Part shown: positions 8,753 through 15,371 of the stretch, in pieces
Layout of the letters: every line of letters begins with the position of its first letter
Numbering within the stretch: position 1 is the stretch's first letter
NCBI GenBank assembly: GCA_934488695.1
Contig: CAKSSH010000016.1
Span: 1-30,691, forward strand
From: an uncultured Oscillospiraceae bacterium
Lineage (GTDB): Bacteria; Bacillota; Clostridia; Oscillospirales; Ruminococcaceae
DNA: 30,691 nucleotides
Direction of reading: 5' to 3'
Program-made: the position numbers and the translations under genes
The notes under the pieces: generated by a model
Seen by the model: the letters and a program-made list of their open reading frames with translations, nothing else
Database searches by the model: none
What the model was told of the DNA's origin: nothing

Positions 8753-8781
8753 ATTATACCATAGGCTGCCGGTCGTTTCAA
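8753..8781 (-). promoter_or_regulatory. Sigma-A promoter of the murE-femAB-alr unit
   Basis: On the minus strand TTGAAA (8781-8776), a 17-base spacer and TATAAT (8758-8753). It lies about 50 bases upstream of the murE start and directly after the csp terminator. Confidence 0.85.
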
Positions 8782-8804
8782 TCATAAATATGCATTTTCC
8801 GTGC

Positions 8805-8836
8805 AAAAAAGCCCACCATGCATATGCATGGCGGGC
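8805..8836 (-). terminator. Terminator of the cold-shock gene
   Basis: Read on the minus strand, GCCCGCCATGCAT and ATGCATGGTGGGC (8836-8811) form a near-perfect hairpin followed by six T (8810-8805). It separates csp from murE. Confidence 0.88.
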
Positions 8837-8853
8837 TTTTCTGAATCCTAAGA

Positions 8854-9066
8854 TTAGAGGGGCTTTACGTTGACAGCGCGCAGCTTTGCGCTGTTCTTCG
8901 GATCGACCTCAGTGTCAAAAGTAACCTTTTGACCTTCGTTGAGCGTCTTGTATCCGTCGGCGACGATAGCGGAAAAATGTACAAAAACATCATCTCCGCC
9001 GTTATCGTCAGCGATAAATCCATAACCCTTTTCGGCGTTGAACCACTTAACGGTACCGTTATTCAT
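8854..9066 (-). CDS. csp: Cold-shock domain protein (CspA/CspB family)
   Basis: 70 residues, the typical length for a single cold-shock domain. The RNP1 motif is KGYGFIADD and RNP2 is VFVHFSAI, giving a single-stranded RNA/DNA-binding five-stranded beta barrel that melts RNA structure in the cytoplasm. The start is set by GGGAGGTG eight bases upstream; a longer in-frame ORF back to 9213 is only leader sequence. It is monocistronic, with its own consensus promoter 129 bases upstream and its own terminator. The long structured leader is described separately and suggests post-transcriptional or temperature control, as known for cspA-type mRNAs. Confidence 0.97.
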   Translation of the reverse strand: MNNGTVKWFNAEKGYGFIADDNGGDDVFVHFSAIVADGYKTLNEGQKVTFDTEVDPKNSAKLRAVNVKPL

Positions 9067-9116
9067 TGATAAGACACCTCCCTGACTTGTTGTTATTCCG
9101 TACCGACAAATAAAAA

Positions 9117-9174
9117 AACTCACAATGCTTTTGAAAGACCAAGTAAAACATGGCCTTTGAAAAGCCTGTGAGTT
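9117..9174 (-). promoter_or_regulatory. Long imperfect hairpin in the csp mRNA leader
   Basis: AACTCACA (9117-9124) is perfectly complementary to TGTGAGTT (9167-9174). Just inside, the segments around 9127-9140 and 9151-9164 also pair, with only two mismatches. The result is a stem of more than 20 pairs closed by a loop of about ten bases. It sits in the 5' untranslated leader between the transcription start (about 9195) and the ribosome binding site, a plausible RNA thermosensor or autoregulatory leader. That function is inference. Confidence 0.75.
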
Positions 9175-9201
9175 CTGTTGGTGCTTTTGGAATACTATTA
9201 C

Positions 9202-9230
9202 AGTATAAACCAAAGGGGAATAATTGTCAA
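9202..9230 (-). promoter_or_regulatory. Sigma-A promoter of csp
   Basis: On the minus strand TTGACA (9230-9225), a 17-base spacer and TATACT (9207-9202). This is one of the strongest-looking promoters in the window and gives a leader of about 129 bases. Confidence 0.9.
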
Positions 9231-9278
9231 GAAAAATTTTTAAGGCAAAATGGCTCGATTTGAGATTAGACAGTTTTC

Positions 9279-9323
9279 AAAAAAAGAAGCCGGCACAACG
9301 GATTTTAATCCGGCTGTGCCGGC
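9279..9323 (-). terminator. Terminator of the GH129-like gene
   Basis: GCCGGCACA (9289-9297) pairs with TGTGCCGGC (9315-9323), with a further inner CGGAT/ATCCG stem. Read on the minus strand it is followed by a T-rich tract. It lies about 30 bases after the glycosidase stop codon. Confidence 0.88.
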
Positions 9324-9355
9324 AATTGTAACACAAAAATCGGAATAAGCCGCGG

Positions 9356-11056
9356 CTATTTGCATTTTTCAAAGAGCAGATCAAACGGTTTTACGCAGAC
9401 ACCGTCGAGCTTATAGGGATTGCGTGAAAAATTAACCGTAACGGTATACCGATTCCCGAATACCGTTCGCTGTACAGCGTAATCCGCGGTCAAAACCGCA
9501 TAATCGGTCATGGGGAGCTGGGCGACTGCGCGATGGACAGCAGAGATGGTCCGATAACTATCCAGAATCGCTTTGCGCAGCTTTGGATAGTCCGGGAGCG
9601 AAAACGAATACAGGGGCGGACAGCCGTAAAGGCAGGCAAACAGCGTTTTTTGACGAATTTGCTCCGGGGACATTTCGGTGGAGTCGCCCCAATACGGAAA
9701 GGCCATCATACAATCATGATAAACAAGGTGCCACATGGGAACGCGGTGTGCCGGATCTAACATATATTTTGCACAAAACGCCGTTTGTTCTTCATTATAA
9801 GTGTGCGTATGCAGCCGCCCGGCGTTGCTGTCTCTGAAAAAGGAGGGACTGTGCAGGCCCTCTGAATAATCCAGCTCGTTGATGATATCTTCAAAGCCGT
9901 CCTCTGTGCCGACAACCAATCCCATTTTACGAAGGGAGGCAAAAGCGTCGATTTTAATATCTCGACATGCCTCCTTGGATACGGGGTGCAGGGGAGAAAA
10001 ACACTCGCCGAGGCTTGTCCCGAACACATCGATAAATCGCCCGGTGTATGCCGGATACTGCTCCAAAATTTTCGGGACCTCTTCCCGGATTCGCTGTGCC
10101 GCAACCTTTGGGCATAACCTGTCTGTTGTATAATACTCCCCGTCGTAGCCCTTGATTGCCCAAGCGGGAGACGGCTTTCCATCTTGCGCAATTTGAATAC
10201 CGTCCGGATAATCCTTCATGCGGCGTTGTGTATAGTCGCAATTTCGCGCGCGGTTACTTGGGATTTTTTTCAGCGTCTCAGGATTGAGCACGTCGTTATA
10301 GTTGTCATATTGCGTGGTAAGATAGCCGAATTTTTCGCTTAACGGCTTCGTCAGACAAGAGTCTTTTTCAAAAAATATGCCAAACAAAGCACGGTCAACG
10401 CCGCTTTTGTGCAGGTCCTCGGCTATTTTTAACATATCCTCACCGGTTTCGGGGGAAACATAGGTGTCTGTATCGGCGTACATGACCTGATCATAGCATG
10501 GATTCCAGACCCAAAAGATGGCGCCGCCCAAAAGCTGCCCCAACGCAGGCGTGCGTTCGATTTTTTTCTGAAGCGTTACCGGCAAAGAGGGGAGACTTTG
10601 ACGATAATACAGGCATGCTGCGGCCAGTGAATCAAAAACGGCATAGGTTATTTCCATTTTTTTACTGCAAGTCATAAAAAGGTGATAACGTTCGCCGTTC
10701 CAGCAGAGCTTATAGCCGGAATTCATCCCGTCGGCCGGGGAAATCAGCAAAAACTTTCCGCCGCGATCAATGAGCACCATGCGCATGGTTTTTTCACCGC
10801 AGCAGCACAACCTTTCAATACAATCGCTTGAAAATATTTCTCCGTCCATATGGGTGTCTACCGGAATCACCATGCCTTCGCCTACCGGCAGCAGCAAACG
10901 GTCGCCATGCTGCGTTTCCGGAACGGGAATGACCTTCTCTGCTGTTATTTTATACACTTTGCCGGATTGCTCCAACGGCGGGAGCCCTTCGATATCAAAG
11001 CAAATCGGTTTCCGGCTTTGAACGGAAGAGGCGGGTGTTTTCTTTTTCTGCAACAC
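9356..11056 (-). CDS. Putative glycosidase related to GH129/GH101
   Basis: 566 residues, no signal peptide and no membrane helix, so probably cytoplasmic. The central part resembles the TIM barrel of GH129/GH101-related enzymes (alpha-N-acetylgalactosaminidases): AIFWVWNPCYDQ, then GRFIDVFGTSLGECF, a downstream GTEDGFED, and LDYSEGLHSP. By comparison with the family as I recall it, Asp343 would be the nucleophile and Glu385 the acid/base. Their 42-residue spacing is close to that of the characterised bifidobacterial GH129 enzyme. The start is GTG at 11056 with GAGGAG six bases upstream; an ATG two bases earlier is out of frame. A divergent AraC regulator suggests sugar-inducible control. The family assignment comes from motifs only, so a related unclassified glycosidase family remains possible. 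Confidence 0.62.
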   Translation of the reverse strand: MLQKKKTPASSVQSRKPICFDIEGLPPLEQSGKVYKITAEKVIPVPETQHGDRLLLPVGEGMVIPVDTHMDGEIFSSDCIERLCCCGEKTMRMVLIDRGGKFLLISPADGMNSGYKLCWNGERYHLFMTCSKKMEITYAVFDSLAAACLYYRQSLPSLPVTLQKKIERTPALGQLLGGAIFWVWNPCYDQVMYADTDTYVSPETGEDMLKIAEDLHKSGVDRALFGIFFEKDSCLTKPLSEKFGYLTTQYDNYNDVLNPETLKKIPSNRARNCDYTQRRMKDYPDGIQIAQDGKPSPAWAIKGYDGEYYTTDRLCPKVAAQRIREEVPKILEQYPAYTGRFIDVFGTSLGECFSPLHPVSKEACRDIKIDAFASLRKMGLVVGTEDGFEDIINELDYSEGLHSPSFFRDSNAGRLHTHTYNEEQTAFCAKYMLDPAHRVPMWHLVYHDCMMAFPYWGDSTEMSPEQIRQKTLFACLYGCPPLYSFSLPDYPKLRKAILDSYRTISAVHRAVAQLPMTDYAVLTADYAVQRTVFGNRYTVTVNFSRNPYKLDGVCVKPFDLLFEKCK

Positions 11057-11133
11057 ATGTATCTCCTCGCTTTCTTTTTAAGCAGTATATCGCCATTTAT
11101 CAAATTATTGAATATATTTTTTTGATTACAGCA

Positions 11134-11162
11134 TGGACTTTTTCGACTTTTTGTGTTATTAT
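11134..11162 (+). promoter_or_regulatory. Possible promoter of the AraC gene
   Basis: TGGACT (11134-11139), 17 bases and TATTAT (11157-11162). The -35 is weak, as is common for regulated promoters. The predicted start leaves a 15-20 base leader before the ATG at 11185. Confidence 0.45.
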
Positions 11163-11184
11163 GCAGACAGAAAGGATGGGGAAT

Positions 11185-12018
11185 ATGACGGATGCAACAT
11201 TGTTTGAAAAATATGCAGACGCCTCTCAAACCGATTTGGGACTATATTATTGCGGCAAACGGACTCGAACGAAAAATCATGCTTACGGTCCCGAAACCCG
11301 CGCCCATTTTTTGCTTGTGCTGGTTGAAAAAGGGACCGCGGTGCTTCATATTCAAAACCGATCGATCCCCTTTGGGAGCGGTGATTTGTTGGTGATGTTT
11401 CCGGGGGAAAGGATCGAGTATCACGCGCAAACCGAGTGGAGCATCCGATGGCTGGGCATTACCGGCCGTGAGCCTGAGGCGGCTTTTGCCAACATTGGCG
11501 TTACCCGCTTAAAACCGATTTTCAGACCGAGCCGATTTGATGAGCTGTGTGCGCTTATGACGGAGATCTTTAAATTACAGTACAATGGTTCAATGTATGT
11601 TCATTATCAGCTCCAATCGTTGCTTCATCGCTTTTTTGCTGTTTTGTCGACCGATGAAATAATGCATGAACGGCCGGACCCAATTGAGACGGCGATGCGC
11701 ATGATCCAATACAACCTAACCGGAAGCGTTAGCGTCCGAACGCTTGCCGACAGCGTGTTTTTGGAGGAGTCGTATTTCACGCGCCTTTTCAAAAAACGCA
11801 TCGGGATCACGCCGAAGGCCTATATGCAGTGCCGGCGAATAAAGCGTGCCAAAGAGCTGTTGCGTGCCGGAAGCAGCGTGAAAGAGGCTGCCTCGGCTGC
11901 CGGATTTCGAGACCCGCTTTATTTTTCGCGTGTGTTTGTTAAAGCAGAGGGAATTGCTCCGTCGGATTATCGTGCGCTGCAGATAGAGAAGCAACCGGAC
12001 GATGAGAAGAAAAAGTAA
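11185..12018 (+). CDS. AraC-family transcriptional regulator
   Basis: 277 residues. The N-terminal half is a cupin-like sensory domain (residues about 20-105, with GTAVLHIQNRSIPFGSGDLL and VMFPGERIEYHA). The C-terminal 100 residues hold the two helix-turn-helix motifs of AraC proteins: SVRTLADSVFLEESYFTRLFKK and the signature KEAASAAGFRDPLYFSRVFVK...GIAPSDYR. I chose ATG 11185 because AAAGGA lies eight bases upstream and the upstream promoter -10 covers the earlier ATG; the frame itself stays open to 11035. It is divergent from the GH129-like gene across about 130 bases and probably activates it in response to a sugar bound by the cupin domain. The inducer is unknown. Confidence 0.9.
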   Translation: MTDATLFEKYADASQTDLGLYYCGKRTRTKNHAYGPETRAHFLLVLVEKGTAVLHIQNRSIPFGSGDLLVMFPGERIEYHAQTEWSIRWLGITGREPEAAFANIGVTRLKPIFRPSRFDELCALMTEIFKLQYNGSMYVHYQLQSLLHRFFAVLSTDEIMHERPDPIETAMRMIQYNLTGSVSVRTLADSVFLEESYFTRLFKKRIGITPKAYMQCRRIKRAKELLRAGSSVKEAASAAGFRDPLYFSRVFVKAEGIAPSDYRALQIEKQPDDEKKK

Positions 12019-12062
12019 CGGTGGACGTTTTTGTGATGCTGCAGAAAAAGGGCGACCGCACA

Positions 12063-12095
12063 AAAAATCGGCAAGCGTAATTATTACGCTTGCCG
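12063..12095 (-). terminator. Terminator of asnA
   Basis: A 13-base inverted repeat (12069-12081 and 12083-12095, core CGGCAAGCGTAAT) lies immediately after the asnA stop. Read on the minus strand it ends in six T (12068-12063). On the plus strand no T-run follows, so it is less likely to stop the convergent AraC transcript. Confidence 0.88.
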
Positions 12096-12100
12096 AAAAA

Positions 12101-13108
12101 TCAAAGCAATTCAATATTATTCTGCGCGCACCGCTCAATCATTTCTTCCGGCCAAATAGAGGACTGCACCTCTCCGATGTGCGCCTTGTCCAGCATGATG
12201 AGACAAATTCGAGATTGTCCGATTCCGCCGCCAATTGTCAGCGGCAGCGTATCGTTTAAAATCTTTTGATGATAGTCAAAAGCGGCGCGCTCGGGGCAAC
12301 CGGCCTTTTGGAGCTGGGCACGCAAGGATTCGCTGTCCACCCGGATTCCCATGGAGGATAGCTCAACGCTGCGGGCAAGAGGATCGCTCCACATTAAAAG
12401 GTCGCCGTTCAGATCCCAATCGTCATAATCCGGCGCACGACCGTCGTGCCGCTGTCCGTCTTTCAGCTTCCCGCCGATTTGCATAATAAACACAGTGCCT
12501 TTTTCACGCGTGATTCTTTGCTCGCGTTCTTTGGGCGATAACTCCGGGTATCGGTCGGCCAATTCCTGCGACGTGATGAAAAAGACCTCCGGAGAAAAGC
12601 GCTGGCGAAGATTGGGGTACTGAGAAACTACCGCCTGATGCGTTTTTAAAAAAGCTGCAACGATTTTTTGCACGGTTTCCTTTAAAAAGTCAAGCGTGCG
12701 CTGTTCACGGCAGATAACTGCCTCCCAGTCCCACTGGTCAACGTAAATGGAATGTAAATTGTCTACGTTATCGTCACGTCGAATGGCACTCATATCGGTG
12801 TACAGACCCTCGCCCTGCGCAAAACCGTACCGATATAATGCAAGGCGCTTCCATTTTGCCAAAGATTGAACGACCTCAGCCTCACAGGAAAACTCTTTGG
12901 TGGTAAAATGCACCTTGCGCTCAATACCGTTTAAATCATCATTGATACCGCTTTGCTTTGTGACGATCAGCGGTGCAGTGACACGCTCCAAATTCAGCGC
13001 AGCAGCCAAGTTTCGTTCAAAAAGATCTTTGGTCAGTTTAATAGCTCGCTGCGTTTCGCGCAGAGACAGCGTTGGCTGATAATCCGGCGGAATTGTTACG
13101 CTGAACAT
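12101..13108 (-). CDS. asnA: Aspartate-ammonia ligase (asparagine synthetase A)
   Basis: 335 residues, standard length. AsnA makes asparagine from aspartate, ATP and ammonia in the cytoplasm and is homologous to class II aminoacyl-tRNA synthetase cores. Recognisable segments are RVTAPLIVTKQSGINDDLNGIERKVHF near residue 45, DMSAIRRDD, VDQWDWE, and the C-terminal GGGIGQSRICLIMLDKAHIGEVQ, which corresponds to the motif 3 ATP-binding region. The ATG at 13108 is preceded by AAGGAAG. The gene follows a tRNA-Pro gene and a 14-bp hairpin with no room for a normal promoter of its own, so it probably depends on read-through from the tRNA promoter. Its own terminator follows the stop directly. Confidence 0.96.
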   Translation of the reverse strand: MFSVTIPPDYQPTLSLRETQRAIKLTKDLFERNLAAALNLERVTAPLIVTKQSGINDDLNGIERKVHFTTKEFSCEAEVVQSLAKWKRLALYRYGFAQGEGLYTDMSAIRRDDNVDNLHSIYVDQWDWEAVICREQRTLDFLKETVQKIVAAFLKTHQAVVSQYPNLRQRFSPEVFFITSQELADRYPELSPKEREQRITREKGTVFIMQIGGKLKDGQRHDGRAPDYDDWDLNGDLLMWSDPLARSVELSSMGIRVDSESLRAQLQKAGCPERAAFDYHQKILNDTLPLTIGGGIGQSRICLIMLDKAHIGEVQSSIWPEEMIERCAQNNIELL

Positions 13109-13126
13109 GAAAACACTTCCTTTTTA

Positions 13127-13168
13127 ATAAAAATAGTCGTCGTGAACGATCCTCTCGTTCACGACGAC
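13127..13168 (-). terminator. Strong hairpin between tRNA-Pro and asnA
   Basis: A perfect 14-bp stem (13136-13149 with 13155-13168, core GTCGTCGTGAACGA) closes a five-base loop. Read on the minus strand it is followed by TATTTTTATT. It starts three bases after the tRNA CCA and lies about 28 bases upstream of the asnA start. It should terminate the tRNA transcript, at least in part. Confidence 0.85.
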
Positions 13169-13170
13169 GG

Positions 13171-13247
13171 TGGTCGGAGTGGCGGGACTTGAACCCACGG
13201 TCTCTTGGTCCCGAACCAAGCGCGATACCAAACTTCGCTACACCCCG
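13171..13247 (-). tRNA. tRNA-Pro (anticodon CGG)
   Basis: The minus strand folds into a full cloverleaf. The acceptor stem CGGGGTG/CACTCCG has one G-T pair, the anticodon stem is CTTGG/CCAAG, and the loop TTCGGGA gives anticodon CGG with G37, as expected for proline. The T-loop is GTTCAAG. The discriminator is A and the 3' CCA is encoded (13173-13171). It reads CCG codons. Confidence 0.96.
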
Positions 13248-13277
13248 AAAGGAACCTTCCAAAAATCACTGTTTTAT

Positions 13278-13306
13278 ATTTTAACATGCAAAAGTCCGGT
13301 TGTCAA
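13278..13306 (-). promoter_or_regulatory. Sigma-A promoter of tRNA-Pro (and probably asnA)
   Basis: On the minus strand TTGACA (13306-13301), 17 bases and TAAAAT (13283-13278), about 30 bases upstream of the tRNA 5' end. No comparable promoter is seen between the tRNA and asnA. Confidence 0.82.
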
Positions 13307-13359
13307 TGAATTTTTATGTTTTTTGTCAGAATTTTTCAGAAAAAAATAATCCCCGCCCG

Positions 13360-13388
13360 TTGAAAAAATAAATGGTTTGTGCCATAAT
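13360..13388 (+). promoter_or_regulatory. Promoter of the SGNH hydrolase gene
   Basis: TTGAAA (13360-13365), a 17-base spacer and CATAAT (13383-13388). It is divergent from the tRNA-Pro promoter and leaves a leader of about 25 bases. Confidence 0.75.
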
Positions 13389-13419
13389 AGAAGAAGCTGG
13401 AAAAAGGGGAGCGACAGGC

Positions 13420-14463
13420 ATGCGAAACAGAAGAAAATATCGTGTCTACCGTGTGCGCAGTAATACGCTGCTGGTTGCCGCGGTATGCCTTGTTGCGGCA
13501 CTTCTCGGACTTGGCCTGATTGTCACTTCGTTTCTTCTTTGGCCTCGAAAAAAGCCATCCGCGGCTTTTTCGAGTACGCTTACATATGAGGAAAGCGCAC
13601 CGACGGTTTCGGAGACGCAAAACAGCTCTTCGGAAACCGAAAGCACTGTGTCTGAGGTTAGTGCAGTGACATCAAGCTTTGATGACTCCGAAAGAAAAAC
13701 GGTGACGGAAAGCTCGGTGCAAACGGTCGAGCCTGCGCCGCCGTCGACTGCGCCGGCAGAACAACCGTTTGTGTATGATGTGTTGGCCGCCGCGCCGGAG
13801 TGGACCTATGTCATAGATAAATCTGCCCCGGTTGTTTTGCAGCCCGCGGTTGATGATAACTACTTCAATGATGTGCTTTTTGTCGGGGACTCTATTACGA
13901 CCGGTATTGATTTGTATTCCATAATGAAAAATGCTAATGTGGTGGCTTATACCGGGATCAACACCAATACGGTGATGACCCGAGCGGTGATTCCGTCGCC
14001 GCAGGGGAAAGAAACGTTTTTGCAGGCGATGAACCGCTATCATCCGAAGGCTATTTATATTATGATGGGAATCAACGGCTTGGCGTGGCAAAGCAAATCC
14101 TCTTTAATATCCGGATATGCTGAGTTTTTGGACGCTGTTAAGGCGCAGCATCCGTACGCGACTATTTATTTGCAGTCGATTCTGCCGGTGACCGATAAAA
14201 AGCAGCGCGCAGACGCGCGGTTTTCCAATGATAAAATTCGGGATTATAACGCGGCAATTTTGAAGCTTGCTGCTGAAAAGGGCGTCTATTATTTGAATGT
14301 CGCCGAGTCATTTTATGACGCCTTCGGAAACCTTCCGAACAGTGCCGCTCCGAAAGAGGGGATCCATTTCGGTCCCTCCTGTTATCGGCGCTGGATTGAG
14401 TATTTAAAACGGCACACGGTGCCGTCCGTGCCTCCTGCTGAGACGGAAGGAGCGCTACAATAA
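13420..14463 (+). CDS. Membrane-anchored SGNH/GDSL hydrolase
   Basis: 347 residues. After a basic N-terminus comes a single membrane helix (about residues 16-40) and a Ser/Thr/Glu/Pro-rich linker to about residue 125. The catalytic domain then lies outside the cell. Block I is FVGDSITTG (Ser about residue 156), block III is MMGINGLAWQ with the conserved Gly/Asn, and the catalytic His lies in EGIHFGPSCYRRW near residue 315. The usual Asp three before that His seems replaced in the KEGIH context. Such proteins deacylate polysaccharides or peptidoglycan sugars, but the substrate here is unknown. The start at 13420 has AAAGGGGA upstream; the longer frame from 13372 overlaps the promoter. The gene is monocistronic, ending at a 42-bp palindrome. 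Confidence 0.87.
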   Translation: MRNRRKYRVYRVRSNTLLVAAVCLVAALLGLGLIVTSFLLWPRKKPSAAFSSTLTYEESAPTVSETQNSSSETESTVSEVSAVTSSFDDSERKTVTESSVQTVEPAPPSTAPAEQPFVYDVLAAAPEWTYVIDKSAPVVLQPAVDDNYFNDVLFVGDSITTGIDLYSIMKNANVVAYTGINTNTVMTRAVIPSPQGKETFLQAMNRYHPKAIYIMMGINGLAWQSKSSLISGYAEFLDAVKAQHPYATIYLQSILPVTDKKQRADARFSNDKIRDYNAAILKLAAEKGVYYLNVAESFYDAFGNLPNSAAPKEGIHFGPSCYRRWIEYLKRHTVPSVPPAETEGALQ

Positions 14464-14465
14464 AG

Positions 14466-14507
14466 ACACAAACGGGCCCTGCGGATATCCGCAGGGCCCG
14501 TTTGTGT
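14466..14507. terminator. 42-bp perfect palindrome between convergent genes
   Basis: The 21-base arms 14466-14486 and 14487-14507 are exact reverse complements, with no mismatch and no spacer (centre GGATATCC). It lies two bases after the SGNH hydrolase stop and eight bases from the end of the convergent Cys-rich peptide gene. It probably acts as a bidirectional terminator, although the flanking T-tracts (TTTGTGTGT, TTTGTGTC) are part of the stem and poor. Confidence 0.8.
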
Positions 14508-14515
14508 GTAATGGG

Positions 14516-14635
14516 TCAGTTGCAGCCGCAGCCGCAACCGCTGTTGCTGTCGTTGCCGCAGCAGCAGGCGAGGATGACAATGAGAAGAATGACCCAAGTA
14601 CAGCCGTTGTTACCGAACAGATTGTTTCCACACAT
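14516..14635 (-). CDS. 39-residue Cys-rich hydrophobic peptide (chorion class high-cysteine HCB13-like)
   Basis: The gene is short but well supported: AGGAGG lies eight bases upstream of an ATG, with a 40-codon frame. The peptide starts MCGNNLFGNNGC, has a hydrophobic core WVILLIVILA, a CCC triplet, and ends in GCGCGCN, giving eight or so cysteines in 39 residues. It resembles the small Clostridia proteins often labelled chorion class high-cysteine HCB protein 13, and recalls YjcZ-type small spore proteins of bacilli in layout. A sigma-K-like promoter upstream suggests mother-cell expression and a spore coat or outer-layer role. That is inference, since function is unknown. Alanine-rich frames on both strands here are shadows of this gene. 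Confidence 0.8.
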   Translation of the reverse strand: MCGNNLFGNNGCTWVILLIVILACCCGNDSNSGCGCGCN

Positions 14636-14666
14636 GAGTGTTTCCTCCTTTTTTTAGATTTCATCC

Positions 14667-14694
14667 TATACTATGTCAATAGGAGAAAAACGGT
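14667..14694 (-). promoter_or_regulatory. Candidate sigma-K promoter of the Cys-rich peptide gene
   Basis: On the minus strand AC (14694-14693), 17 bases and CATAGTATA (14675-14667), matching the Bacillus sigma-K pattern AC-N16/17-CATANNNTA. A TTGACA at 14680-14675 with TAAAAA 17 bases on is an alternative sigma-A reading, but its start site would fall at the ribosome binding site. Confidence 0.5.
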
Positions 14695-14819
14695 TACTTC
14701 TGTGATGTTCGGCTGATTTTTTCATTTAGAAAAATATACAAAAAAATTAGAAAATCAAAGAAACCAAAAGAAATAACGAGATATTTTTATAAAATGACGT
14801 AATTTAAATATAAATAGAG

Positions 14820-14836
14820 TTTGACTTTCTTTGACC
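14820..14836 (-). promoter_or_regulatory. CtsR operator 1 (over the -35)
   Basis: On the minus strand GGTCAAA-GAA-AGTCAAA, an exact match to the CtsR heptad direct repeat (RGTCAAA-NAN-RGTCAAA). It overlaps the -35 element of the ctsR promoter, so bound CtsR should block RNA polymerase. Confidence 0.93.
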
Positions 14837-14848
14837 TTGTGATAAAAT
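14821..14848 (+). promoter_or_regulatory. Sigma-A promoter of the ctsR-mcsA-mcsB-clpC operon
   Basis: TTGACT (14821-14826), a 16-base spacer and TAAAAT (14843-14848). The -35 is embedded in CtsR operator 1 and the start site falls just before operator 2. The 120 bases upstream are very A+T rich and hold no gene. Confidence 0.85.
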
Positions 14849-14863
14849 ATGAAACAAGAGAAA

Positions 14864-14880
14864 GGACAAAGTAGGTCAAA
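14864..14880 (+). promoter_or_regulatory. CtsR operator 2 (downstream of the start site)
   Basis: GGACAAA-GTA-GGTCAAA on the plus strand, with one mismatch in the first heptad and one in the spacer against the CtsR consensus. It lies in the transcript leader just ahead of the ribosome binding site, in opposite orientation to operator 1. Confidence 0.85.
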
Positions 14881-14894
14881 GAAGAGGTGCAAAA

Positions 14895-15344
14895 ATGAAG
14901 ATCAGTGAGACAATCACCCGAGAAATCCTGCGAATGTTGGAGGAACAGGGCGGCATTGTTGAAATTCGGCGCAATGATTTTGCGTTACGGCTGGGCTGTG
15001 TGCCGAGTCAAATCAACTATGTTCTGACCTCACGATTTACGCCGGAACAAGGGTATGTTGTAGAAAGCAGGCGCGGCGGCGGCGGGTACATTAAAATTAC
15101 GCGTGTTTGTTCCGATAAAAAGGGTCAGGTGCTGCATATGATTGACGCTTTGGGCGATGAGCTTGATTTTTATAGTGCGCGATCCATGTTGATTGACCTA
15201 TGTTATCAAGAGTATTTAAACCAAAAAGCAGCAGGAATTTTACTTGCGGCAATGTCGGACCGGGCGCTGAAACAGGTTGACAGTCATCAGCGGGATCGGG
15301 TTCGCGCCGATATTTTCAGAAACGCACTGCTGATGGCAGTGTAA
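14895..15344 (+). CDS. ctsR: Transcriptional repressor CtsR
   Basis: 149 residues, normal length. CtsR represses class III heat-shock genes as a dimer on heptad repeats. The N-terminal winged helix-turn-helix carries the recognisable LGCVPSQINYVLTSRFTPEQGYVVESRRGGGGYIKI. The four-glycine wing (about residues 60-64) is the part shown in Bacillus to sense temperature directly. The C-terminal four-helix domain, a dimer and McsB contact site, follows from about residue 75. The start has GAGGTG upstream. It is the first gene of its own operon, with two operators at the promoter, hence autoregulated. Confidence 0.97.
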   Translation: MKISETITREILRMLEEQGGIVEIRRNDFALRLGCVPSQINYVLTSRFTPEQGYVVESRRGGGGYIKITRVCSDKKGQVLHMIDALGDELDFYSARSMLIDLCYQEYLNQKAAGILLAAMSDRALKQVDSHQRDRVRADIFRNALLMAV

Positions 15345-15371
15345 ATATCATAATTTACAGGGGGAATAACG

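Noticed and set aside
14455..14716. Alanine-rich ORFs on both strands around the Cys-rich peptide
   Set aside because: They are out-of-frame readings of the GC-rich repeats GCNGCN in the 39-codon gene and have no ribosome binding site.
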